Of a stretch of 38,050 nucleotides of DNA, positions 26,510 through 33,658 are shown piece after piece (position 1 is the stretch's first letter; every line of letters starts with the position of its first letter). The stretch is taken from assembly GCA_024693325.1 (NCBI GenBank), contig JAILLA010000114.1, forward strand, positions 1 through 38,050. Reading direction: 5' to 3'. The translations under genes were made by a program, and so were the position numbers. This stretch comes from Solobacterium sp. GTDB lineage: Bacteria; Bacillota_I; Bacilli_A; Erysipelotrichales; Erysipelotrichaceae. Below the pieces are notes generated by a model that saw nothing but the letters and a program-made list of their open reading frames with translations, searched no databases and was not told the origin of the DNA.

Positions 26510-27166
26510 ATGAAAAACATTCTGATCTACGGTGATTCCAATACATGGGGTTACGACAGCTCCCGTTATGTTCCGGAAGCTGACGCGTTCCAGCGCATGA
26601 CGGAAACAGAGCGCTGGCCGGGAATCGTGCGCGGTCTGCTGGGACCTGACTACAACATCATTGAAAATGCCCTGAACGGCCGTACGGTCGTATGGGACGA
26701 TCCGTATTTCCCGGATCACAACGGTCAGAAGGGACTGAGGACAGCACTGGATGTCAACGCACCGCTGGACCTTGTAGTACTGGCTCTTGGCTGCAATGAA
26801 ATGAAAGTGTTCTTCAACCTGAGCGCGGACATGATCGCCTTCGGCATGGAGAAGCTGATCAAGGACTGCCGGGTACCGTACTACGGATATCCTGCACCGA
26901 AGGTCCTGCTCATCGCGCCTGCGCCGACACATCCCGATATCGGAAAGCTGCGCAGTGCCAGCAGGTTCCCGGAAGGGACCTATGAAAAGAGCCTGCAGCT
27001 CGGTCCGGCATATCGGAAGGTGGCCGAGCGTTGCGGATGCGGCTTCATCGACTGCGCAGATCTGCATTTTGAGATCAATACGGTCGACGGCCTGCATTAC
27101 TCCAGGGCAGATCATGCGAAACTCGGACCTGTCGCCGCAGAGAAAATAAAGGAAATGCTTGGATAA
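26510..27166 (+). CDS. SGNH/GDSL-family hydrolase
   Basis: A 218-aa esterase-type hydrolase. Block I is YGDSNTWG (Ser10), block III is LGCNEMK (the usual GxND appears as GCNE), and block V DGLHYS (about 193-198) supplies Asp and His. Related arylesterases act on acyl or acetyl esters, often from carbohydrates. No signal peptide. The ATG at 26510 has GAGGAGG about 10 bases upstream; a tight inverted repeat GTGCC-GA-GGCAC (26480-26491) lies just before that site. Confidence 0.87.
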   Translation: MKNILIYGDSNTWGYDSSRYVPEADAFQRMTETERWPGIVRGLLGPDYNIIENALNGRTVVWDDPYFPDHNGQKGLRTALDVNAPLDLVVLALGCNEMKVFFNLSADMIAFGMEKLIKDCRVPYYGYPAPKVLLIAPAPTHPDIGKLRSASRFPEGTYEKSLQLGPAYRKVAERCGCGFIDCADLHFEINTVDGLHYSRADHAKLGPVAAEKIKEMLG

Positions 27167-27189
27167 GCAGGTCATCATATGAAAATAAC

Positions 27190-27215
27190 GGAGTTCCTGC
27201 GGGGACTCTGTTTTT
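27190..27215 (+). terminator. Terminator after the SGNH hydrolase gene
   Basis: GAGTTCC (27191-27197) pairs with GGGACTC (27202-27208) with one wobble pair, followed by TGTTTTT. Confidence 0.7.
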
Positions 27216-27233
27216 CAATGGCAATCGCTTACA

Positions 27234-27248
27234 TAGTCAAATTGACTA
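27234..27248. promoter_or_regulatory. Operator copy 1 (TAGTCA-N3-TGACTA)
   Basis: TAGTCA and TGACTA are separated by AAT. Its centre lies exactly 21 bp, two helical turns, from that of the second copy. Confidence 0.6.
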
Positions 27249-27252
27249 AAAA

Positions 27253-27271
27253 TATAGTCAGAATGACTATA
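27253..27271. promoter_or_regulatory. Operator copy 2 (TATAGTCA-N3-TGACTATA)
   Basis: An 8-bp arm pair around GAA. It ends 19 bases before the TATAAC -10 and so covers the -35 region of the PTS IIC promoter; a repressor bound here would block transcription. The size resembles sites of MarR-type dimers (inference). Confidence 0.65.
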
Positions 27272-27287
27272 CAAGTGTTTTTGTTTG

Positions 27288-27296
27288 TGGTATAAC
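27288..27296 (+). promoter_or_regulatory. Extended -10 promoter of the PTS IIC gene
   Basis: TGGTATAAC fits the TGnTATAAT extended -10 form, which needs little -35. A GTTCTTG-C-CAAGAAC inverted repeat (27297-27311) lies at the transcript's 5' end, immediately before the ribosome binding site. Confidence 0.55.
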
Positions 27297-27325
27297 GTTC
27301 TTGCCAAGAACAGGAGGGTTTAGGC

Positions 27326-28387
27326 ATGACAGCACTGAACACATATCTGGAAAGAAAAGATGTCAGCATCTCTGCACATCGTTATGGAATAGACGCAATG
27401 AGCGCAATGGCGCAGGGACTCTTCGCGAGTCTTCTGATCGGAACGATCCTCTCAACAGCAGGCACCCAGCTGCACCTGGACATGCTGGTACAGGCAGGGG
27501 ACTTTGCCAAAAGCGCGGCCGGAGCCGCAATGGCCGTATCCATCGGCTATGCGCTTAAGGCGCCTCAGCTCGTACTCTTCTCACTGATCGCGGTCGGCTC
27601 AGCTGCCAACGCGCTGGCAGGGGCAGGCGGTCCGCTTGCGGTCTACCTGATCACGATCGTCGCCTGTGAACTGGGCAAGCTGGTCTCAAAGGAAACAAAG
27701 ATCGACATCATCGTCACTCCTGCCGTTACCATCCTGGCAGGCATCATCCTGTCGGTACTGATCGCTCCGGCGATCGGTGCTGCGGCAAGTTCGCTGGGCA
27801 ATCTGATCATCTGGGCAACGGAACAGCGTCCGTTCCTGATGGGGATCGTCGTATCGGTCGTCGTAGGCATTGCACTGACACTCCCGATCTCCAGCGCAGC
27901 GATCTGCGCGGCACTGGGTCTCACAGGTCTAGCGGGCGGGGCTGCGGTTGCAGGCTGCTGCGCGCAGATGATGGGTTTCGCGGTCATGAGCTTTAAAGAG
28001 AACGGGATCGGCGGCCTGTTTGCCCAGGGACTGGGAACGAGCATGCTGCAGATGCCGAATATCATCCGCAATCCGAAGACATGGATCCCGCCGATCATCG
28101 CCTCGGCCATCACCGGTCCCATCGCGACATGCGTCTTCCGCATGCAGATGAACGGTCCGGCCGTATCCAGCGGCATGGGGACATGCGGCCTGGTCGGACA
28201 GATCGGTGTCTATACGGGCTGGCTGAATGAGATCGCTGCCGGGACAAGGACAGCCATCACGGCATTTGACTGGACCGGTCTCCTCATGGTCTGCTTCATC
28301 CTGCCGTCCGTCATCGCATGGGCAGTATGCGCACTGGAGCGCAAAGCAGGATGGATCGGGGAGAATGATCTGAAACTGCCTGAATGA
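27326..28387 (+). CDS. PTS sugar transporter subunit IIC (PfoR-like, PTS_EIIC_2)
   Basis: A 353-aa polytopic membrane protein. The block NPKTWIPPIIASAITGPIATCVFRMQMNGPAVSSGMGTCGLVGQIG near residue 250 identifies the PTS_EIIC_2/PfoR family (shown here by its ends only: NPKTWIPP and CGLVGQIG). No EIIA or EIIB is encoded nearby, which is normal for this family; its substrate is not established. In Clostridium PfoR was named as a toxin-gene regulator. AGGAGGG precedes the start, and the promoter carries two spaced operators. Confidence 0.88.
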   Translation: MTALNTYLERKDVSISAHRYGIDAMSAMAQGLFASLLIGTILSTAGTQLHLDMLVQAGDFAKSAAGAAMAVSIGYALKAPQLVLFSLIAVGSAANALAGAGGPLAVYLITIVACELGKLVSKETKIDIIVTPAVTILAGIILSVLIAPAIGAAASSLGNLIIWATEQRPFLMGIVVSVVVGIALTLPISSAAICAALGLTGLAGGAAVAGCCAQMMGFAVMSFKENGIGGLFAQGLGTSMLQMPNIIRNPKTWIPPIIASAITGPIATCVFRMQMNGPAVSSGMGTCGLVGQIGVYTGWLNEIAAGTRTAITAFDWTGLLMVCFILPSVIAWAVCALERKAGWIGENDLKLPE

Positions 28388-28398
28388 TAGGTTTGTCT

Positions 28399-28431
28399 GA
28401 GCGGTGAAGTGTTGGATGTCACCGCTCTTTT
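28399..28431 (+). terminator. Terminator after the PTS IIC gene
   Basis: GAGCGGTGA (28399-28407) pairs exactly with TCACCGCTC (28419-28427), followed by TTTTG. Confidence 0.9.
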
Positions 28432-28498
28432 GTTAAAAAAAACAGAAAAAAAGAGAAAAAAAGTGAAGAATTTGAGTTTCATCTTAAGAATTGGGTTA

Positions 28499-28504
28499 TA
28501 TAAT
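28499..28504 (+). promoter_or_regulatory. -10 element placing transcription start at the zinc-ribbon ATG
   Basis: TATAAT ends 7 bases before the ATG at 28512, so transcription would begin at or next to the start codon. TTGAGT about 19 bases upstream is a possible -35. Confidence 0.5.
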
Positions 28505-28511
28505 AATACAT

Positions 28512-29063
28512 ATGAGTTGGAATAAGAGACGCAAGAGAGTCAGTGTTCACGAGGTTGCCGTAAAGGAAACTCCCGTTGAACCTGCAGCAGAGATTATGAA
28601 TGATGAACCGGTAACCGAACCGGAAATTCAGGTTGTACCCGAGGTCAGGCACGGCTATTGGAATCAGGAAGATAAAGCTGATGCGGCTTCCGGTGCGTCT
28701 GAAGGAGCTGAGTCCTATACATGTTCTGTCTGCGGTTACCGCACAGAAGAAAAGACCGACACATGCCCTGCATGTCAGGCAGTCATGGATGAGGTTCCCG
28801 CTACAGCAGAGATCGCTGAACCAGTTGAAGAGAAGAAGGAGGAGTCTATGGGCCCCGAAGAAAGCATACAGCCCGGGCATGCATATTGGATCCATCACAG
28901 GAGACGTTCTGAATCCTATGCCAAGGGTTATTATTCACTTCCGGTTTGTGACTGCAGCAACTGCGGTTATACAGCAAGTATCGAAAAGAAGATCTGTCCG
29001 AGCTGCCATTGTGTAATGGACGCACCGCTTCCGGATAAGATCGACGCACCATATGAAGACTGA
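28512..29063 (+). CDS. Tandem zinc-ribbon protein of unknown function
   Basis: A 183-aa protein with two copies of one unit: H-x-Y-W, then about 24 residues, CSxCGY, and CPxCxxVMD. Copy 1 uses His47-Trp50 and Cys71, 74, 85, 88; copy 2 uses His123-Trp126 and Cys148, 151, 162, 165, with extra Cys146 and Cys167. Each Cys4 set should bind one zinc. An acidic Glu/Pro-rich linker joins them, and the N-terminus is basic (WNKRRKR). There is no ribosome binding site and the -10 box is 7 bases upstream, so the mRNA is probably leaderless. It precedes rpsU by 40 bases. I do not recognise a named family. Confidence 0.8.
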   Translation: MSWNKRRKRVSVHEVAVKETPVEPAAEIMNDEPVTEPEIQVVPEVRHGYWNQEDKADAASGASEGAESYTCSVCGYRTEEKTDTCPACQAVMDEVPATAEIAEPVEEKKEESMGPEESIQPGHAYWIHHRRRSESYAKGYYSLPVCDCSNCGYTASIEKKICPSCHCVMDAPLPDKIDAPYED

Positions 29064-29103
29064 CGTTTCTGTTAGGGGAATGTCTGAATAGAAAGGGATT
29101 GTA

Positions 29104-29283
29104 ATGGCAAAGGTAACAGTTCGCGAAAACGAAAACATTGATGACGCTCTGAGAAGATGGAAGCGTGCTGTCAGTAAAGATGGTATTCTGGCATCTGTGC
29201 GCAAAAAGGAATTCTACGTCAAGCCGGGCGTCAGACGCCGTCTGAAGAGCGAAGAAGCTAGAAAAAAGAACAAGCGCAGATAA
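29104..29283 (+). CDS. rpsU: 30S ribosomal protein S21
   Basis: A 59-aa basic protein beginning [21 protein letters not shown] and ending in a Lys/Arg-rich tail, the standard S21 sequence and length. S21 sits on the small-subunit platform near the anti-Shine-Dalgarno helix and helps initiation. The start follows AAAGGG. It lies 40 bases after the zinc-ribbon gene and 37 bases before yfbR, with a terminator between, so read-through could couple all three. Confidence 0.97.
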   Translation: MAKVTVRENENIDDALRRWKRAVSKDGILASVRKKEFYVKPGVRRRLKSEEARKKNKRR

Positions 29284-29306
29284 CATGACCGAGTGTCATG
29301 TTTTTT
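29283..29306 (+). terminator. Terminator after rpsU
   Basis: ACATGAC (29283-29289) pairs with GTCATGT (29295-29301) followed by TTTTT; it begins on the last base of the rpsU stop codon. Confidence 0.8.
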
Positions 29307-29320
29307 GTACGGGAGGAAGT

Positions 29321-29926
29321 ATGAAAGACTATCATTTCTTTGCGACGGTCAGCCGCATGAAATATATCAACAGATGGGCACTGATGCGCAATTCCAGAAT
29401 GGAGGATCTGAGCGAGCACTCCCTGGAGGTGGCGATGATCGCCCATGCGCTGTGCATGATCGGCAATGTCCGGTACGGAAGACATCTGAACGGGGAACGG
29501 GCTGCCGTGATCGCCCTGTACCACGATGCCAGCGAGATCATAACGGGAGACCTGCCGACACCTGTCAAGTACTACAGTGAAGAGATCAGGGATGCCTATA
29601 AGAATGTGGAGAGCCTGGCAGAGGACCAGCTGCTGGAGGAACTGCCGGATGACCTGAAGGGGATCTACCGCAGTATCCTGAAGGCAGACACCTCGGAAGA
29701 GGACAGAGTGCTCAGACGCTATGTCAAGGCAGCCGACAAGCTGTCAGCGCTCATCAAATGCATCGAAGAGGAGAGCGCAGGCAATACCGAGTTCAAAACA
29801 GCAAAGATCTCAACGGAAGAGTCACTGAAGGAAATGATCCCGGAGATCCCGGAGATCGGTGATTTCATCACGGAATTCCTCTCTTCCTACGGCAGTACAC
29901 TGGATGAGCTGCTGTCAAGACACTGA
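29321..29926 (+). CDS. yfbR: 5'-deoxynucleotidase (HD domain), YfbR-like
   Basis: A 201-aa HD-domain phosphohydrolase close in length and layout to E. coli YfbR, which removes the 5' phosphate from dNMPs. Metal ligands are His33, His68-Asp69 (HDASE) and Asp139 (AADK). The ATG at 29321 is preceded by GGGAGGA. Its last 11 codons and the following terminator are repeated 1604 bases downstream (31494-31571), on the far side of an inserted ATPase gene. The gene itself is intact. Confidence 0.92.
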   Translation: MKDYHFFATVSRMKYINRWALMRNSRMEDLSEHSLEVAMIAHALCMIGNVRYGRHLNGERAAVIALYHDASEIITGDLPTPVKYYSEEIRDAYKNVESLAEDQLLEELPDDLKGIYRSILKADTSEEDRVLRRYVKAADKLSALIKCIEEESAGNTEFKTAKISTEESLKEMIPEIPEIGDFITEFLSSYGSTLDELLSRH

Positions 29927-29967
29927 CAAGAACACAAGGCATGGGGTGACCCGTGCTTTTTGTTTGC
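29890..29967 (+). repeat. 78-bp direct repeat, copy 1 (yfbR end plus terminator)
   Basis: Matches 31494-31571 at 76 of 78 positions; the differences are C/A (29900 versus 31504) and T/C (29964 versus 31568). It spans the last 11 yfbR codons, the stop and the terminator. Confidence 0.95.
29939..29962 (+). terminator. Terminator of yfbR
   Basis: GCATGGG-GTGA-CCCGTGC followed by five T residues. An identical copy stands at 31543-31566. Confidence 0.85.
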
Positions 29968-30164
29968 TGACGGGAAACTCTGTTTCGGCTCAAAAGTGTC
30001 CGGGAGTGAAACACCATGGCAAAAAGATATTAAAACTGATGTGAATAAAAATATACGCTTCAAATTTTGCCGAAATAAAACTTACAGTAGTTTCAGAGCA
30101 TGAATATGTCTGCCGGATATTCAGATTATTTGTTTCAAGGTTCAGTTATACGTATACATGATAT

Positions 30165-30238
30165 TCCGAGATTTTACTGGAAATAGAAAAATCTCGGAAT
30201 GCATTCCGAGATAATATTGTATTTGATAAAATCTCGGA
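30165..30238. repeat. Concentric inverted-repeat array upstream of the ATPase gene
   Basis: A perfect 22-bp palindrome (30191-30212, half-site ATCTCGGAATG) is flanked by outer arms TCCGAGATTTTA (30165-30176) and TAAAATCTCGGA (30227-30238). All four ATCTCGGA half-sites are symmetric about the same point (30201/30202). The right arm falls between the -35 and -10 of the ATPase promoter, so this is a DNA-level operator rather than an RNA hairpin. The ATPase's own product or an unlinked factor may bind it. Confidence 0.85.
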
Positions 30239-30245
30239 GTATTAT
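30217..30245 (+). promoter_or_regulatory. Promoter of the DUF4143 ATPase gene
   Basis: TTGTAT (30217-30222) and TATTAT (30240-30245) are 17 bases apart; the spacer contains one ATCTCGGA half-site. Confidence 0.65.
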
Positions 30246-30268
30246 GTCCGTAAAGAGGGGGTACAAAT

Positions 30269-31462
30269 GTGATCATCCGAGAAGCATATTTACGGCAAAT
30301 CAGGCCGTTTTACAACAGTGATCTGATCAAAATAATCACTGGTATCCGCCGCTGCGGTAAATCAATCGTTCTTTCCCAGATCAGGAATGAATTGTCACAG
30401 AAAAACGATAATATTATTTTTTTGAATTTCGAAGATAAGGAGACAGAAAGCCGGTTTCCAACTTGGAAAAGTCTTCTTGACTATGTAGAAAAAACTCGAA
30501 AGGAAGGCCTTTGTTATGTGTTTCTGGATGAAATACAGGCGGTTGATGAATGGGCTGAGGCAGTGAAAACCTTAAGAGTCCGAAACTGTTCTGTGTTTAT
30601 TACAGGTTCCAATTCAAAACTGCTTTCAGGAGAGTTTACCGACCATCTTTCCGGCAGATATGTTTCTTTTCGAATTTATCCGTTTGTTTATCGGGAACTG
30701 AAAGAATATGCAGCCGAACTGAATTATCATCTCAGTACAACGGATTATCTGATTTGGGGAGGATTTCCAAAGCGAATTGAATTTCAGGACAGCACTGCTC
30801 AGAAGGCATATCTTCGAGACCTTAAGGAAACGATTGTTTTCCGGGATATCATTATCCGCAAGCGTATCAATAAGCCTGATGAATTCAGAAAGCTTGTGGA
30901 TTATGTTCTCATCACAAATGCAAGAACTTTTTCTGTGAGCAGTATTACGGAATATATGTGCAGAAATGGATCCGGGGTGACCGACAAGACAGTCAAGAAA
31001 TGGATGGATTATCTTGAGGAAGCATACTTGATTTCACATTTGAGCAGATATTCTACAAAAGCAAAGCGGGCGCTGGATTATTATTACAAAGTGTATGATG
31101 CAGATGTGGCTTTCAACTCGCTGGAAGTATTTGACAACCGATATGATCTGAGTCATAACCTGGAAAATATTATTTTTAATGAGCTGACGTATATGGGCTT
31201 TCATGTTTCGGTATTCATTACAGGTAAGGGAAGAGAAATCGATTTTATTGCGGAAAAGGATGGAAAAAAATACTTTATTCAGGTGGCTCTGAGTGTTGCA
31301 GAAGAAAAAGCATGGCAGCGGGAGATGCGTGCTTTTGAAGAACTGTCACAAATTGACAGAAAGATTCTGATAACAACTGACAATATTGATTATTCCACCA
31401 GCAATGTTATGCACATTTCTCTGGACCGTTTTCTGTCCCTTGATTCTCTCGCTGAAATTTAG
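30269..31462 (+). CDS. AAA ATPase with DUF4143 domain
   Basis: A 397-aa protein: N-terminal AAA_14 ATPase with Walker A GIRRCGKS (25-32) and Walker B-type VFLDEIQ near 90, sensor-like FITGSNS near 112, then a C-terminal DUF4143 domain with a winged-helix-like part and a nuclease-fold-like end (GREIDFIAEKDGKKYFIQVALS near 330, whose D...xxK pattern resembles PD-(D/E)xK folds). Such proteins are common, often multicopy, and uncharacterised. The start is GTG (30269), with GAGGGGG about 8 bases upstream; the overlapping ATG at 30267 runs straight into a stop. It is the sole cargo of the insert at 29968-31493. Confidence 0.88.
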   Translation: MIIREAYLRQIRPFYNSDLIKIITGIRRCGKSIVLSQIRNELSQKNDNIIFLNFEDKETESRFPTWKSLLDYVEKTRKEGLCYVFLDEIQAVDEWAEAVKTLRVRNCSVFITGSNSKLLSGEFTDHLSGRYVSFRIYPFVYRELKEYAAELNYHLSTTDYLIWGGFPKRIEFQDSTAQKAYLRDLKETIVFRDIIIRKRINKPDEFRKLVDYVLITNARTFSVSSITEYMCRNGSGVTDKTVKKWMDYLEEAYLISHLSRYSTKAKRALDYYYKVYDADVAFNSLEVFDNRYDLSHNLENIIFNELTYMGFHVSVFITGKGREIDFIAEKDGKKYFIQVALSVAEEKAWQREMRAFEELSQIDRKILITTDNIDYSTSNVMHISLDRFLSLDSLAEI

Positions 31463-31493
31463 CGGTGAAAAAAGAAAAACTCCGGCAAATTAG

Positions 31494-31571
31494 CGGCAGT
31501 ACAATGGATGAGCTGCTGTCAAGACACTGACAAGAACACAAGGCATGGGGTGACCCGTGCTTTTTGTCTGC
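31494..31571 (+). repeat. 78-bp direct repeat, copy 2
   Basis: A second copy of the yfbR 3' end (reading GSTMDELLSRH, then stop) and its terminator, detached from any full yfbR. It begins 32 bases after the ATPase stop codon, so it now supplies that gene's terminator (31543-31566). Confidence 0.95.
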
Positions 31572-31585
31572 ACAGGTGATACGTA

Positions 31586-31608
31586 TGAAACAAATTGTTT
31601 TTGTTTCA
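31586..31608. promoter_or_regulatory. Inverted repeat upstream of ald
   Basis: TGAAACAAA and TTTGTTTCA form a perfect 9-bp pair around 5 bases, with no U tract behind it. It lies about 75 bases upstream of the ald -10 and may be a regulator site. Confidence 0.45.
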
Positions 31609-31682
31609 GAAACAGTGGGATTACCGGTATGAAAAATTTTGACGTGCTTGCATGTTTTTACGAAAATCCGGAAATCTTCGTA

Positions 31683-31688
31683 TATAAT
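31683..31688 (+). promoter_or_regulatory. -10 element of ald
   Basis: A consensus TATAAT, 27 bases before the ATG; no good -35 is seen. Confidence 0.55.
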
Positions 31689-31714
31689 AGTCCTATGTTT
31701 TTTTGGAGGAAATC

Positions 31715-32830
31715 ATGAAGGTAGGATGTGTCAAAGAAATCAAAAACAATGAATTCCGTGTCGGACTGACACCCGACAATGTCAAAAGCTATGTCAAAGC
31801 GGGACATAAAGTTCTGATCGAAGCAGGAGCGGGAGTCGGCTCCGGCTTCACAGATGATGAATATATCAAGGCAGGCGCGACGATGTGTCCGACAGCCAAA
31901 GAGGTTTGGGACAACTGCGAAATGATGGTTAAGGTCAAGGAACCCCTGGAAGAAGAATTCGAACTCTTCCATGAAGGACTGATCCTGTATACTTACCTGC
32001 ATCTGGCTGCTGACCGTACGGAAACAGAAGCACTGCTGAAGGGCAAGGTCAATTCCGTTGCCTATGAAACACTGATCGAACGTGACGGCAGTATCCCTCT
32101 GCTGGCACCGATGAGCCAGATCGCGGGACGTCTTTCCATCCAGGAAGGCGCGAAGTACCTGGAAAAGAGATTCGGCGGAGAAGGTATCCTGCTGGCAGGC
32201 GTACCGGGCACACCGAAGGCTAACGTATGTATCCTGGGCGGCGGCACAGTCGGCACGAATGCCTGCAAGATCGCTGTCGGTATGGGCGCGAACGTTACGA
32301 TCCTCGATATCTCCCTGAAGCGTCTGGAACAGCTGGACAACATGTTCGGCGCTCACATCCAGACACTGGTATCCACAGATTCCAATGTTGAGCACTCTGT
32401 CATCAATGCAGACCTGGTCATCGGTTCCGTGCTGATCCCCGGTGCAAGCACACCGAAGCTCTTCAAGCGTGAATATCTGCCGGAAATGAAACCGGGAGCA
32501 GTATTCGTTGACGTCGCTATCGACCAGGGCGGCTGCGGTGAAAGCTCACGTGTTACGACACATGACGATCCCGTCTATGTCGAGCAGGGTGTCGTTCACT
32601 ACTGTGTCGGCAATATGCCCGGCGCTGTACCGAGAACTTCAACGATCGCCCTGACAAACGCAACATTGAAGTATGGTCTTGAGATCGCTGCCAACGGTCT
32701 GGAAAAGGCATGCCAGGCAAACGATGTCATCTATTCCGGTGTCAACACATACGGCGGACATCTGACCTGCAAAAATGTTGCGGATGCGCATCCTGATCTT
32801 GGATACACGGATATCCATACATTATTCTGA
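31715..32830 (+). CDS. ald: Alanine dehydrogenase
   Basis: A 371-aa NAD-dependent enzyme interconverting L-alanine with pyruvate and ammonium. The start MKVGCVKEIKNNEFRVGLTP is the family signature (substrate residues Arg15 and later Lys/His), and the Rossmann motif GGGTVGTNACKIA lies near 175. The length is standard. The ATG at 31715 has TTGGAGGAAAT directly upstream. It is monocistronic, between the ATPase insert and the lipoprotein operon. Confidence 0.96.
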   Translation: MKVGCVKEIKNNEFRVGLTPDNVKSYVKAGHKVLIEAGAGVGSGFTDDEYIKAGATMCPTAKEVWDNCEMMVKVKEPLEEEFELFHEGLILYTYLHLAADRTETEALLKGKVNSVAYETLIERDGSIPLLAPMSQIAGRLSIQEGAKYLEKRFGGEGILLAGVPGTPKANVCILGGGTVGTNACKIAVGMGANVTILDISLKRLEQLDNMFGAHIQTLVSTDSNVEHSVINADLVIGSVLIPGASTPKLFKREYLPEMKPGAVFVDVAIDQGGCGESSRVTTHDDPVYVEQGVVHYCVGNMPGAVPRTSTIALTNATLKYGLEIAANGLEKACQANDVIYSGVNTYGGHLTCKNVADAHPDLGYTDIHTLF

Positions 32831-32841
32831 GCACGATATTG

Positions 32842-32864
32842 AAAGCCGGGGCACCGGCTTTTCG
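32842..32864 (+). terminator. Terminator after ald
   Basis: AAAGCCGG-GGCA-CCGGCTTTT; outer AGCACGA/TCGTGTGCT bases extend the stem. Confidence 0.85.
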
Positions 32865-32915
32865 TGTGCTTTCGGACAATCATGCTAAAATGGTTGTTGC
32901 AAAGGAGTTTTTACT

Positions 32916-33281
32916 ATGAAAAAGTGCATGTTGTTTTTCATGACATTGATATTGACGGCAGGCTGTACGTCCCCGTCGAAACCGGAAACGACACCGGAAC
33001 CGACACCGACGCCTGCAGTGACTGCCGAGGCGACAGCAGAACCGACAGCGATCCCGACGGAAACACCCGAACCCATTGAAACAAAGGAGATCGAAGTCGT
33101 ACTGGAACAGGAACTGCCCATGAGCCTGCGCGTTACGATCCAGGATTTTGAAGTCACATTTGCGAAATCACTGGACTATGTATGTGAAGATGAACTGAAT
33201 GTCAGTGACTATATCGTCATCACCTATACAGGTGAGATCGAAAACAATCCTGTGGCGGTCCGGGCGGAGAAGAAGAAATGA
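32916..33281 (+). CDS. Small lipoprotein of unknown function
   Basis: A 121-aa lipoprotein: signal peptide with lipobox LTAGC (Cys17), a low-complexity Thr/Pro/Glu/Ala linker to about residue 55, and a short C-terminal domain (EIEVVLEQELPMSLRVTIQDFEV...) I do not recognise. The linker suggests the domain is held away from the membrane. AAAGGAG precedes the start. It heads a six-gene operon and overlaps the next gene by 4 bases. Confidence 0.8.
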   Translation: MKKCMLFFMTLILTAGCTSPSKPETTPEPTPTPAVTAEATAEPTAIPTETPEPIETKEIEVVLEQELPMSLRVTIQDFEVTFAKSLDYVCEDELNVSDYIVITYTGEIENNPVAVRAEKKK

Positions 33282-33658
33282 ATCTTCCCGATCCCGGTAT
33301 CAGAAGACCGTCCGAGATCATTGCCGGCATCGTCATGGGCGTCCTGATGGCAATGGTCCTGCTTACGGTCAATGCAAGGACCGGATTCTCACATGACCGC
33401 ATGATGAACATCACGCTGTGCGTGATCGCCTGCGCGCTGCCATGGTGCGCGTCAGTGTTTGAATCCCGGGGACTGTCAGAGAGATGGATCGAATCATTGA
33501 TGATCGTCGTATCAATGATCATCTGTCTTTTGTACGGTTCAACGGTCGCACTGGACGCGTCTACGGAATCGTGGCTGATCAGACAGGCACTGCTCGTGCA
33601 TCTGTCGTCCATGGTCTTTACGGCGCTCAGACTTGTCCTGAAAGGAAGGTTAAGATGA
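33278..33658 (+). CDS. Small integral membrane protein of unknown function
   Basis: A 126-aa protein with about four hydrophobic segments (near residues 13-32, 44-60, 70-88 and 100-118) and a basic C-terminus (KGRLR). No family recognised. It overlaps both neighbours by 4 bases (ATGA), so it is translated together with the lipoprotein before it and the glycosidase after it. Confidence 0.75.
   Translation: MNLPDPGIRRPSEIIAGIVMGVLMAMVLLTVNARTGFSHDRMMNITLCVIACALPWCASVFESRGLSERWIESLMIVVSMIICLLYGSTVALDASTESWLIRQALLVHLSSMVFTALRLVLKGRLR

Larger units (their letters stand above)
29968..31493 (+). mobile_element. Inserted AT-rich segment carrying one ATPase gene
   Basis: This 1526-bp stretch lies between the two copies of the 78-bp repeat. 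It is visibly richer in A and T and uses different codons from its neighbours, which points to transfer. The only gene is the DUF4143 ATPase; I see no transposase, integrase or terminal inverted repeats. The first 300 bases hold no gene but contain the symmetric site array (30165-30238) and the promoter. The element type is unknown; classification as mobile is inference. Confidence 0.55.

Noticed and set aside
29968-31493. Insertion sequence or transposon
   Set aside because: No transposase and no terminal inverted repeats; a 78-bp flanking duplication is far longer than usual target-site duplications. Kept only as an insert of unknown type.
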